A DNA stretch of 64,000 bases, taken from NCBI GenBank assembly GCA_965225625.1, contig CBDDBH010000024.1, positions 62,001 through 126,000 on the forward strand. The letters are read 5' to 3'. Within the stretch, counting starts at the first letter, position 1. Each line of letters starts with the position of its first letter. Below, piece after piece: positions 34,831 to 42,740 of the stretch. The notes beneath the pieces were generated by a model. It did no database searches. It was not told the DNA's origin and saw only the letters and a program-made list of their open reading frames with translations. The position numbers were made by a program, and so were the translations under genes. This stretch comes from CBDDBH01 sp965225625 (GTDB lineage: Bacteria; Pseudomonadota; Gammaproteobacteria; JADZEE01).

Positions 34831-36234
34831 ATGAGCGAACTCTGGGAACTTGGCGCGGTAGCCGTCGCCAACGCCATTCGTACCGGTGAAGCCAACGCTG
34901 CCGACGCGGTGGACGCATGTATAGGTCGTATCGACAGCATCAATGGCGACGTCAACGCAGTGACGGTCGTGTACGGCGAACAGGCACGTGCAGCGGCTGT
35001 GGCTGCCGATCAACGTCAGAGCGCAGGTGAATCGCTAGGCCCCTTGCACGGCGTTCCCTTTGCGGTGAAAGAGAACATCGATGTCGAAGGCTGGCCAACC
35101 ACCTGGGGTGTACCGGCATTCTCCGAAACCCTGGCACCGCGAGATGCGCCTATCGTGGCGCAATTGAAAGCCGCCGGCGCGATCCCGATTGCAGCCACCA
35201 ACCTGCCCGACTTCGCCTTACGCTGGCATACCGACAGTAGTCTTCGAGGCGTCACACGCAATCCATGGGATGGCGGTCGCACGCCGGGCGGATCCAGCGG
35301 CGGATCCGCCGCGGCACTTGCCACCGGCATGGTGCCGCTGGCGCTGGGTAACGATCTTGGCGGATCGCTGCGTTACCCCGCACAGTGCTGCGGGGTCGCT
35401 TCGCTGCGCCCCAGCCACGGCCGCATCGCCCGTGCCAACGCCACCATGCCGGGAGAATTGCCAACCAGTTTTCAACTCATGTACGTGGAAGGACCGATGG
35501 CGCGCAATGTAGTCGATCTGCAAGTCGCGCTCGCGGCGGTCAGCAATCGGGATCCGTGTGATCCCTGGTGGGTGCCCGCACCGCTCGATGACGAGCAGCC
35601 ATCCGCGCTTCCAAAAATTGCGTTGACGCTAGACCCTGGTGCGTTAGGCGTCGACCCGCAGGTGGCAGCTGGTGTCCACAAAGCCGCGGATGCGCTCTCG
35701 CAGGCTGGTTATACGGTCGAAGAAGCCGATCCCCCGCAGGTAGTGGAAGCTATGCAAATGTGGCAGCAACTGTTATGGACCGAAGTACGCGTGATGCTTC
35801 TCGATACCATCAAACAATTGTCCACACCGGATGCGCCCCGTTCGCTCGAGCTGTGCGATCCTTTTGTCCCCGACCTCGACAAGACGGGTTTCATCCGAAC
35901 TTTTGCTGATAGAAATCGAATGTATCGAGATTGGTTGGCGTTCTTCGAGCGCTATCCACTGATCCTCGGTCCCGTATCGATGGATCGACCGTTCCAAATC
36001 GGCGAAGACGTGCAAAGCACGGAGCGCTCGCGAAAACTCCTGGACAGCATGCGGCTGGTCGTGGCGATAAATCTGCTGGGACTTCCGGTCGCCGTGGTTC
36101 CCACTGGTATTGCCGAGGAACTGCCGCAAGCTGTGCAGATAATCGGCTCACCCTTTGCGGAATCGCGCTGTTTGCATGCGGCCGCCGTGGTTGAGGCGGC
36201 AGTTGGAACAATAACGCCGATAGCGCCTCGCTGA
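34831..36234 (+). CDS. amidase (amidase-signature family)
   Basis: A 467-residue cytoplasmic amidase. The Ser-cisSer-Lys site is visible: Lys80 in FAVKENID, the Ser pair 155-156 in GGSSGGSAAA and Ser179 in GNDLGGSLRYP. Family enzymes hydrolyse linear or cyclic amides, and some cleave N-acyl-anthranilates, which would fit the nearby HOD-like dioxygenase and the aminobenzoate-CoA-ligase-like gene (inference). GatA is unlikely because no gatB or gatC is near. CAGAGGACATCACG precedes the ATG. Confidence 0.9.
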   Translation: MSELWELGAVAVANAIRTGEANAADAVDACIGRIDSINGDVNAVTVVYGEQARAAAVAADQRQSAGESLGPLHGVPFAVKENIDVEGWPTTWGVPAFSETLAPRDAPIVAQLKAAGAIPIAATNLPDFALRWHTDSSLRGVTRNPWDGGRTPGGSSGGSAAALATGMVPLALGNDLGGSLRYPAQCCGVASLRPSHGRIARANATMPGELPTSFQLMYVEGPMARNVVDLQVALAAVSNRDPCDPWWVPAPLDDEQPSALPKIALTLDPGALGVDPQVAAGVHKAADALSQAGYTVEEADPPQVVEAMQMWQQLLWTEVRVMLLDTIKQLSTPDAPRSLELCDPFVPDLDKTGFIRTFADRNRMYRDWLAFFERYPLILGPVSMDRPFQIGEDVQSTERSRKLLDSMRLVVAINLLGLPVAVVPTGIAEELPQAVQIIGSPFAESRCLHAAAVVEAAVGTITPIAPR

Positions 36235-36286
36235 CACCCTATGCTTATGGGGTAGTATCAAATATTTCTTGAGAGGGGAAGATTCC

Positions 36287-37348
36287 ATGCCTGGGAAACT
36301 CTTGCTGGTTGGAAGCATACCGTGTGACACCGTCGAACAGGTGTTCCGCGTGTGGGGAAACGCGTTTGCTAATGTGCTTGATTACATGCCCGACGGCGAG
36401 GTCGGTAACCGACTATGCTGGATCGACGGACAAGCGTTTCAGGTATTCAACGGTCATCCCGACATCGAAACGCTCAAACGACCGTTACCAGATGAGAACG
36501 GCGTCGAAGTTTGGAAACCGCGCAACCTGGAAGACCAGTGGCACTTTAAAGTGAAACCTGGCGTCGAGCTGGTCCAATTTGCAGATCCGGGTTGGCGGCT
36601 TGGCTATGCGCGCGACGCGATTAACTCCTATTTCGTATTCAAGACGCTCAAGAAAGAGGGTGTATTGCCCAAGCATCTACGCATGATGGTCGCGCTGCCG
36701 ACACCGGAAAGCGCGACGGGTGTTTACTTTCGCGATCCTGAGCAGTGGCCCGCAATCAAACCCGGCTACGAAGCGGCAATGCTGGCCGAAGTGACAACCA
36801 TGATTGAACACATTCCCGCCGAGGAACTGGCGATTCAATGGGATGCAGCCGTGGAAAGCATCGATATCGAATTCGGACTGCCGTGGCTGGGACCGATCAC
36901 ACCGGAGCGATACGCTGCGTTCGTCGCACAGTTTGCGCGATTGAGCGCGGCGGTCCCCGATGGGGTCGCGCTGGGTTACCACGCCTGCTACGGCACCTTG
37001 GGTGGCTGGCCTATTGTGTCCCCGGACACGCTCGCCAACGAAGTGAAGTTTTTGAACGACACGGTCGCAGCTTCGCCGCGCAAAGTGGACTTCGTGCACC
37101 TGCCGATGCTGGACCGGGCCGACCGCGAATACGCCCAACCACTTGCCGATCTGAACGTCAAAGATGCCGAAGTTTATTTAGGGATGATTCACAACATGGG
37201 GAGTTTCGAAGAACGCCTCGCCAATGCGCGCCATTACCTGCCGGAGTTCTCTATCGCCGCGCCCTGCGGGTTCGGCCGGATCCCCGCCGACGTGTTGCAG
37301 AAGCGATTCGATCAACACCAAAGCGCGCTGAAGAGCTTTGCGGCCTGA
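36287..37348 (+). CDS. uncharacterised protein, possibly UROD/MetE-like TIM barrel
   Basis: A 353-residue protein starting MPGKLLLVGSIPCDTVEQVF, with DYMPDGEVGNRLCWIDGQA, QWDAAVESIDIEF, LGYHACYGTLGGWPI, KVDFVHLPMLDRAD and EFSIAAPCGFGRI. The order of strand-like segments with a late His-x-Cys (residues ~235) and Cys-Gly pair recalls the zinc-containing MetE/UROD superfamily, which transfers methyl groups or decarboxylates. I cannot name the family. The start is the ATG at 36287 after GAGAGGGGAAG. It lies 52 nt after the amidase gene in the same direction. Confidence 0.65.
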   Translation: MPGKLLLVGSIPCDTVEQVFRVWGNAFANVLDYMPDGEVGNRLCWIDGQAFQVFNGHPDIETLKRPLPDENGVEVWKPRNLEDQWHFKVKPGVELVQFADPGWRLGYARDAINSYFVFKTLKKEGVLPKHLRMMVALPTPESATGVYFRDPEQWPAIKPGYEAAMLAEVTTMIEHIPAEELAIQWDAAVESIDIEFGLPWLGPITPERYAAFVAQFARLSAAVPDGVALGYHACYGTLGGWPIVSPDTLANEVKFLNDTVAASPRKVDFVHLPMLDRADREYAQPLADLNVKDAEVYLGMIHNMGSFEERLANARHYLPEFSIAAPCGFGRIPADVLQKRFDQHQSALKSFAA

Positions 37349-37380
37349 TTGTGTGATGACGGTCGAGGGGGAATTCAAAA

Positions 37381-38175
37381 CTAGCGGGCGGCGACAAATT
37401 CTTCGATAGCCGCAGCGATCTCCGACGCTGTCTCGACCATGGGGAAGTGCGTGCGCGCGGCAAGCTTGCTCACCTCGAACCACTGATGGGTAGCGGCAAA
37501 CTCCTGCTGCTTGTGCAAGTAAGCTGGATCTTCCGGTTGTCCGTAAAGATGTAGCACCCGCGGCACGGGATCCATACCTTGATAAGCTCGCAGCGGACTG
37601 ACACTACGCTGATAAGCACGCAGCACTTCCCGGCCTGAGCGCCGCCACATGTCGCCATCTTGTTTGCGCATAACCTCAGCCACGCTACGCACTTCCGGGG
37701 TTTCCACACCCGCCTGCCACATCGTCAAGAGCGTATCGCGGACTTCGGCCCAGCTATCCGTAGCTTGTAACGCCGTGACCGCTGCAAGAAACGGCGGTGG
37801 CGGCTCGACGATCATCCAGTCGATGTTGACCAGTTTTGGTACACGGTCTTGACCAAGGCGGCGGCGCAGTTCTATGGCAATCCAACCGGCATGCGAGGCC
37901 GATACGGGCACGAAACGTTCGACCCCGGCCGCCTCGATAACCGCGAGCGCGTCTGCGACCAACTCGTCTTCACCAAAGTCCACGTCGCTGGCATCAGACT
38001 CGCCGTGACCGCGCCAATCCAACGCAAGCACCCGATGTTCTCGGGCCAACAATGGCACCAATTGCGAATAGCGCGCACGGTTGGAGCACCAACCTGTCAG
38101 GCACAACAATGCCGGATCGCCGCCGCCAACGTCATCGTAGCTGATCTGTAATCCATCTACTTCAACACGCGGCAT
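37381..38175 (-). CDS. cofactor-independent 2,4-dioxygenase-like alpha/beta-hydrolase-fold protein (HOD/QDO family)
   Basis: A 264-residue alpha/beta-hydrolase-fold protein whose pattern matches, by recall, 1H-3-hydroxy-4-oxoquinaldine 2,4-dioxygenase (HOD): LTGWCSNRARY (HOD PGWCHDHRVY), LDWRGHGES, VPVSASHAGWIAIEL (HOD VSHSHGGW), NIDWMI and RTHFP. The key residues are in place: Trp29, Ser94-His95, Asp119, Trp142 and His243. HOD, QDO and AqdC split 3-hydroxy-4(1H)-quinolones with O2 without metal or flavin, releasing CO and an N-acyl-anthranilate. One difference is Ser31 where HOD has His38. An ordinary hydrolase cannot be ruled out, but the S-H elbow instead of G-x-S-x-G argues for this family. 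It is 5 nt downstream of the cyclodeaminase-like gene. Confidence 0.75.
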   Translation of the reverse strand: MPRVEVDGLQISYDDVGGGDPALLCLTGWCSNRARYSQLVPLLAREHRVLALDWRGHGESDASDVDFGEDELVADALAVIEAAGVERFVPVSASHAGWIAIELRRRLGQDRVPKLVNIDWMIVEPPPPFLAAVTALQATDSWAEVRDTLLTMWQAGVETPEVRSVAEVMRKQDGDMWRRSGREVLRAYQRSVSPLRAYQGMDPVPRVLHLYGQPEDPAYLHKQQEFAATHQWFEVSKLAARTHFPMVETASEIAAAIEEFVAAR

Positions 38176-38180
38176 GGAAC

Positions 38181-39119
38181 TTAGCCTCCGGCTTTGGCCT
38201 TTTCTATCGCAGCACGGGCTACGGCGATATCGTTGGCGATGTGACCGACCGATTTGAACAGTGTGATTTGTTCTGCGTTGACACGGCCCGGGCGCCGCTC
38301 GAGCATGATCTCGCCGATCTCGGCAATGCTCGATTGCGCAATGAGCCCAGTGGCCAGCGGTTCGAGAAAATCACCGACTTGCAGCGCCGCAGCCCGCACG
38401 TCAACGGCGATCAGATCAGCTTTCGTCAATACTGATCCATCGAGTTCCCGTTGAAATGGCGCGCCAGCGCCCACTGCGTTGACGTGCGTTCCCCTACGCA
38501 GCCATTCCCCCCGCAATACAGGTGATTGCGCCGATGTCGCGACGATGACTATATCCGCGTCAGCGACAGCATCCGCGACAGAGGTCGCAAGGTCCATGAC
38601 AGGCGGTTTCGGTAGCGTTTCTTGCATGCGTTCAATCCAGTTCCGGCCTCGAGAGGGGGTACGATTCCACAGCGTGAGTGAGCGGATCGGACGCACGGCG
38701 AGAACGCCTTGCACCTGGGTTACCGCTTGGGCGCCGGCGCCGATAACTGCGAGATGCTCAGCATCGGGTCGCGCCAAGACCTGCGTCGCTGCCGCGGTCG
38801 CCGCACCGGTGCGAAAATCACACACATACCCTCCAACTATCACGCCTTCGGGCTCTCCCGTTTTGGCGTCGAGCAAAACAAGTGTCTGTGTCTGCCGGCC
38901 GTTGAAACGGCCAACCATTTTCAAGCAGAACGCTTGCATAGCGCCAACGTAGCCGGCCAGGATGAGCGCGCTCAAGCAATCTTGCGGTTCCTCTACAACT
39001 TCACGCACCGCAACGCCGGGTGCGCCGCCGCTGATTGCGCGAAACGATTCTTCCAGTACCGGTATCGCATCGCGCATCTGCATCAGGCTTCGAAAACGCT
39101 CTTCGTCGATGGTTATCAC
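38181..39119 (-). CDS. ornithine cyclodeaminase/mu-crystallin family protein
   Basis: A 312-residue NAD(P)-binding protein. Family segments are LKMVGRFNG, the conserved CDFRTGAATAAATQVLARPD, the Rossmann motif VIGAGAQAVTQVQG, VATSAQSPVL, and GTHVNAVGA. Members deaminate ornithine to proline, reduce cyclic imines or act as alanine dehydrogenases. The GTG start overlaps the upstream amidohydrolase stop as GTGA. Its place in an operon with amidohydrolase, M20 hydrolase and a racemase-like protein suggests handling of an amino acid or imine freed from a cyclic amide (inference). Confidence 0.88.
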   Translation of the reverse strand: MITIDEERFRSLMQMRDAIPVLEESFRAISGGAPGVAVREVVEEPQDCLSALILAGYVGAMQAFCLKMVGRFNGRQTQTLVLLDAKTGEPEGVIVGGYVCDFRTGAATAAATQVLARPDAEHLAVIGAGAQAVTQVQGVLAVRPIRSLTLWNRTPSRGRNWIERMQETLPKPPVMDLATSVADAVADADIVIVATSAQSPVLRGEWLRRGTHVNAVGAGAPFQRELDGSVLTKADLIAVDVRAAALQVGDFLEPLATGLIAQSSIAEIGEIMLERRPGRVNAEQITLFKSVGHIANDIAVARAAIEKAKAGG

Positions 39120-40456
39120 GAACCATCTCCCGGTCGCAGAAATTCGCCGCGCAGCACGTCGCTAACCTCACCATCAGACATAACTTGTTGGCCGCGAAGA
39201 AATGTGGAATGTGGACGGCCAACAAATTCCCAACCATGGAACGGTGATGGATTGCCCTTGGAATAGGACTTGGACGCGTCAAACGTCCAGCTTTGTGCCG
39301 CATCCACCAGCACCAGATCAGCATCACTGCCGACCGCGATGGTCCCTTTACGTGGATAAATACCCAGAGTCTGCGCCGGGCCGCGGCAGCACAGGCGCGC
39401 TACATCGTTTAGCGTCAGTCGACTTCCGTGTACCGCTGTAAGCATCAGTGGCAGCGTAGTTTCCAGACCGACGATACCGGGCGGTGAGGCGAATAAATCG
39501 TCGCCGCCCTTCTCGTGCGGAGCATGCGGCGCGTGATCGGAGCCCAGGTGATCGACCGTCCCATCGACGATGCCTTTCCACAACGCCGGTAGTTCGTCGA
39601 TGCCACGTAGCGGCGGCAACATTTGCGCCGCGGTCATTTGTGACTTCAAGTCATCGCTGGTAAGGAATAAATAATGCGGTGCCATTTCGACTTTGATTGC
39701 GGCAGACCGATCGCCACGGCGCAACACGCGCACGAATTCGAGCGTCGCATGGGTGGTCACGGTACGCAGAATGATCGGAACCTTGTATTGCGCCCCGTAA
39801 GCAACGGCGCGGGCGGCAGCCGCAAGTTCGAGTTCGGGGTTCATGAAACTCAGGTATTGCTCAATCTGCGAACCTCCGCTTGCCTGGATGTGGGCGCGCG
39901 CCTCGGCTTGTAGAGCAAAATCGAGCAGGTAAAAACCCAGCGGAAGTCCCTGCTCTCGCAGCTTGGCAAATACTTCCGTCCACGCGGAGCTGGCGACTGC
40001 AAACGGATCATCACAAACATCGAAACCGATGGCTCCGGCGTTAGCAAGTTCGTCAATGTCACCCGGCGCTGCGAACCGAACGCCGGCGAAGATCGCGAAA
40101 TCAACCACCGCCGTTTCGCGGCCTAAAGCGATTGCGTCCGTGAATGGTTTTTCCCTGTCCAGTAAGGGATCGGTATTGGGTATCGCGGCAACCGCGGTGA
40201 CGCCTCCCGCCGCCGCGGCCATCGTCCCCGTGCGAAACGTCTCTTTATAGGAGGCGCCCGGTTCACGCAGATGGACGTGGGCGTCGACCAATCCTGGCAA
40301 TACGTGCAATCCCTCGGCACTCAACTCACGTTTTGCCTGGCCGAGTTCGCCGCCGGTAGATATTGCCGCGATGCATCCATTCGTGATCGCGAGATCGGCT
40401 CGCTGTGTGCGCTCGGCTGTGACGATGGTGCCGTCGGTAATTACGAGATCGTACAC
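39116..40456 (-). CDS. cyclic amidohydrolase (dihydroorotase/allantoinase/hydantoinase-like), divergent metal site
   Basis: A 446-residue amidohydrolase: LPGLVDAHVHLREPG with the first metal His pair, KETFRTGTMAAAAGGVTAVAA, IPNTDPLLD, EMAPHYLF, LPPLRG, GSDHAPH with the catalytic Asp, and GIVGLETTLPL. I do not see the carboxylated Lys region or the usual second His pair; the corresponding segments read GAIGFDVCDD and VTTHATLEF. So the metal site is altered, as in some dihydroorotases, or the protein has lost that reaction. The cluster (M20, racemase-like, cyclodeaminase) fits hydantoin- or allantoin-like ring opening. Confidence 0.85.
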   Translation of the reverse strand: MYDLVITDGTIVTAERTQRADLAITNGCIAAISTGGELGQAKRELSAEGLHVLPGLVDAHVHLREPGASYKETFRTGTMAAAAGGVTAVAAIPNTDPLLDREKPFTDAIALGRETAVVDFAIFAGVRFAAPGDIDELANAGAIGFDVCDDPFAVASSAWTEVFAKLREQGLPLGFYLLDFALQAEARAHIQASGGSQIEQYLSFMNPELELAAAARAVAYGAQYKVPIILRTVTTHATLEFVRVLRRGDRSAAIKVEMAPHYLFLTSDDLKSQMTAAQMLPPLRGIDELPALWKGIVDGTVDHLGSDHAPHAPHEKGGDDLFASPPGIVGLETTLPLMLTAVHGSRLTLNDVARLCCRGPAQTLGIYPRKGTIAVGSDADLVLVDAAQSWTFDASKSYSKGNPSPFHGWEFVGRPHSTFLRGQQVMSDGEVSDVLRGEFLRPGDGS

Positions 40457-40489
40457 GTCTATTACCTAGCCCAAATTTGCATAGCGCAT

Positions 40490-40667
40490 TTACCCCTCAT
40501 CCGACCGCCATGAATGGCGGAAGTGCAGGTAATGCACGAGTCCAGGGATGGACGAGGTAGAGCGAAGCAGGAGCTAGAGCCGAGGAGCATTAATCTGCCT
40601 GACCTGTTCTAGAACTCGGCTACGCCTCGTTAAGAACCCCCATCCCTGGCGGTCGGGTGAGGGGTTA
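40490..40667. repeat. MITE-like copy of the NGGA-hairpin intergenic repeat
   Basis: A 178-bp element between two genes of one minus-strand operon. The ends are a 21-bp inverted repeat with two mismatches (40490-40510 and 40647-40667). Inside are hairpins CCGCCA-TGAA-TGGCGG, GTGCA/TGCAC and GTCCA-GGGA-TGGAC. A 44-base block (40598-40641) is an exact reverse complement of 13493-13536 in the long copy. The right end supplies the TAA stop of the maleate-isomerase-like gene. Confidence 0.88.
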
Positions 40668-41375
40668 GTTAAGCTCATCCTCAAACAACCGCCCCGGCGC
40701 GCTGCTGCCTCGTATGCCTAGCGTATCGAGCATCGCCCAAAGCAGGGCGAGGTTGGTCGATACCACCGGGATCCCCAGGTCCGCTTCCAGTGCATTAACG
40801 CTGCTGAACGTTTCCAGATCCGTAGCCAGAATTGCCACCGCGTCGATATCCGGCCCGGTCATCGCGCCGCTTATGGATTGAAACAAATCCGCCGAGCGTT
40901 TCGAAATCACCTGATCGGGCGTGAACGGCATATTCACGTTATGCACGACCTCGAAGCCACGCTGATCGAACCAATCGGGTACGAGGCCAGCGATATCGTC
41001 GAAGAACGGAGAAAACACGCCGAGCCGTTTCGCACCGACGTGATTAAGCGCGGCGACCATGCATTCTCCGGCGGGCAAAAACGGAACGTCCCCCGTCTGA
41101 TCGGCATAGACTTCGTGCCAAGCCGTTGCTTTGACCAGACTGCTGGTCATACAGGCGTAACCAAAGATATTGACCTTACCGCGTAGACCTTCGAGCGCCC
41201 AGGGGATGGTTTGCGACATGGCTTCGGTCTGCTCGGGGATTGTGTCGCCGGTTCGCGGGACGACGCGTGCCCCGTGCAGCGACATACCCTCAGGCAAATG
41301 CGCCGAAAGCTCCGGTTCGACGATGGTGTTGTTGAAAGGCATGACAATGCCAAGCCGTCCGCGCCATCCGTACAT
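40665..41375 (-). CDS. maleate cis-trans isomerase/arylmalonate decarboxylase-family protein
   Basis: A 236-residue Asp/Glu-racemase-fold protein: GRLGIVMPFNNTIVEPEL, FGYACMTSSL with Cys75 at the first catalytic position, and KRLGVFSPFF. The second catalytic Cys expected in maleate isomerases (a CTNLR-type motif) is replaced by ATDLETF (residues 184-190). So it has a single Cys on the side opposite to arylmalonate decarboxylase, and the reaction cannot be named. The stop codon TAA lies in the end of the repeat element. GGAGAGAG precedes the ATG. It follows the M20 gene by 29 nt. Confidence 0.8.
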   Translation of the reverse strand: MYGWRGRLGIVMPFNNTIVEPELSAHLPEGMSLHGARVVPRTGDTIPEQTEAMSQTIPWALEGLRGKVNIFGYACMTSSLVKATAWHEVYADQTGDVPFLPAGECMVAALNHVGAKRLGVFSPFFDDIAGLVPDWFDQRGFEVVHNVNMPFTPDQVISKRSADLFQSISGAMTGPDIDAVAILATDLETFSSVNALEADLGIPVVSTNLALLWAMLDTLGIRGSSAPGRLFEDELN

Positions 41376-41404
41376 TTTGCTCTCTCCTTAATGCTTGTCG
41401 AATA

Positions 41405-42697
41405 TCAGCCGGTATTAACGCCACATAACCTTAATGCGGCGTTTGCATATACGCGCGCCGCTTTCATTAAATCAGTAATGGCCATCCGTTCAGGAAAGAA
41501 CGGTCCCGCAGGCCAGTTGGGCCCGTATTTGATCACCGGGATCCCATGCTCAGCGAAGATGTTCAGGTCATTCCACTGGCTGAGATCGTTCCAATGCGGC
41601 GGTGGCGGCGCCACACCGAATACGTCCTGGTGTGCAGCGGCCACGGCCTCTGCCACCGGTTCGACACCTTGGGCGATGAAACCGCGGCGCGCGAGAAACA
41701 TCTCGACCTCGTCACTCAAGCCCGTTGCGCGGACGGTTTGCTCGACTTCGCGTTTGACGTCCAGGGGCGTGCGGTTGGGCGGGATGCGTACGTCTAGGTA
41801 GATGTTGCTCAGCGCGGGGCGCCAGTTCGGTTTGATAGGTTGTCCGCCGTCAATCGCACCAACGGTGACCTTCGGGGTCATGCGCCCACACGGCGTATCC
41901 ATTTCGCTGCGGCGCTCGTAATCCTTCGCCCACTCTTCGAGCGCCAACACCAGGTGTGCGGTTTTTACAATCGCATTGGGATCCTCACTCGCGGGCCCCG
42001 CGCCGTGCTCATTGAATGGCGCATACGTCGCCTCACCGCGGCTGGTGATGCGGAAATACGCTGCGCCGGGCAGCGCCCACGACACGGACCAATTGGAGCC
42101 CTCACACACGATCGCGTAATCGGTCCATTCGCCGAAATGCAGCAGATAATAAGTACCGATCCCCTTGCCGCGGGAACCCGGGCCTTTGAGATGACCGATC
42201 TGTCCTCTACCGATTTCGCCGCCCACACCGGCAAGCACAATGTCGCCGGCTAAGCTGACGCCGCTCTTTTTAATCGCATGCGCGGCGATGCACGCACATA
42301 CGAACGGGCCTTTATCGTTGAATGCGCCAAGGCCATAAATAAGTCCGTCTTCCACCCGTGCCTGCGCACGCCCGACGTTCTCGACCTTGCCGACGATCGG
42401 CAAATCGTCCTCTTCCGTACCGACGAAGGTGGTGTCCATATGCGCGTTGAACGTCACGCTCTTACCACCACCGGTACCGGCCAGCCGGCCAACGACATTG
42501 CCGCGTGTAGGCTCGAATTCCTGGACATGTGCGACGATATCGCGCTCATTCATCCAGCCGGCCAGGTATTCACAAACCTCCTTTTCGTACCCAGGTGGGC
42601 TCGGCGTATTGATGGCGCCTTGCATCAAGCTAACGATTTCGTCTTCCATATCGTCGAGTTGCTGGCTTACTCGTTCTCTGGCACTGTCCAAGGTCAT
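41405..42697 (-). CDS. M20-family metallohydrolase (ArgE/DapE/carbamoylase-like)
   Basis: A 430-residue zinc hydrolase: FNAHMDTT with His and Asp ligands, GLGAFNDKGP with the bridging Asp, and GVGGEIGRG where most members have an adjacent Glu-Glu pair. Only one Glu is present, so the usual general base is missing or displaced, as I recall for some ArgE/DapE-like subgroups. The dimerisation domain and the C-terminal ligand region HGIPVIKYGP are present. Family members cleave N-acyl or N-carbamoyl amino acids. GAAGGAGGATCC precedes the ATG. It is the first gene of the operon with the racemase-like, amidohydrolase and cyclodeaminase genes, divergent from an MFS carrier. Confidence 0.87.
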   Translation of the reverse strand: MTLDSARERVSQQLDDMEDEIVSLMQGAINTPSPPGYEKEVCEYLAGWMNERDIVAHVQEFEPTRGNVVGRLAGTGGGKSVTFNAHMDTTFVGTEEDDLPIVGKVENVGRAQARVEDGLIYGLGAFNDKGPFVCACIAAHAIKKSGVSLAGDIVLAGVGGEIGRGQIGHLKGPGSRGKGIGTYYLLHFGEWTDYAIVCEGSNWSVSWALPGAAYFRITSRGEATYAPFNEHGAGPASEDPNAIVKTAHLVLALEEWAKDYERRSEMDTPCGRMTPKVTVGAIDGGQPIKPNWRPALSNIYLDVRIPPNRTPLDVKREVEQTVRATGLSDEVEMFLARRGFIAQGVEPVAEAVAAAHQDVFGVAPPPPHWNDLSQWNDLNIFAEHGIPVIKYGPNWPAGPFFPERMAITDLMKAARVYANAALRLCGVNTG

Positions 42698-42740
42698 TTT
42701 CGGATCCTCCTTCGCAGCCCGTGATAACCGTCAAAAGACT

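Noticed and set aside
37381..38175. Plain esterase/lipase annotation
   Set aside because: The nucleophile elbow is S-A-S-H-A-G and the Trp/Asp/His pattern follows the cofactor-free dioxygenases, though hydrolase activity cannot be excluded.
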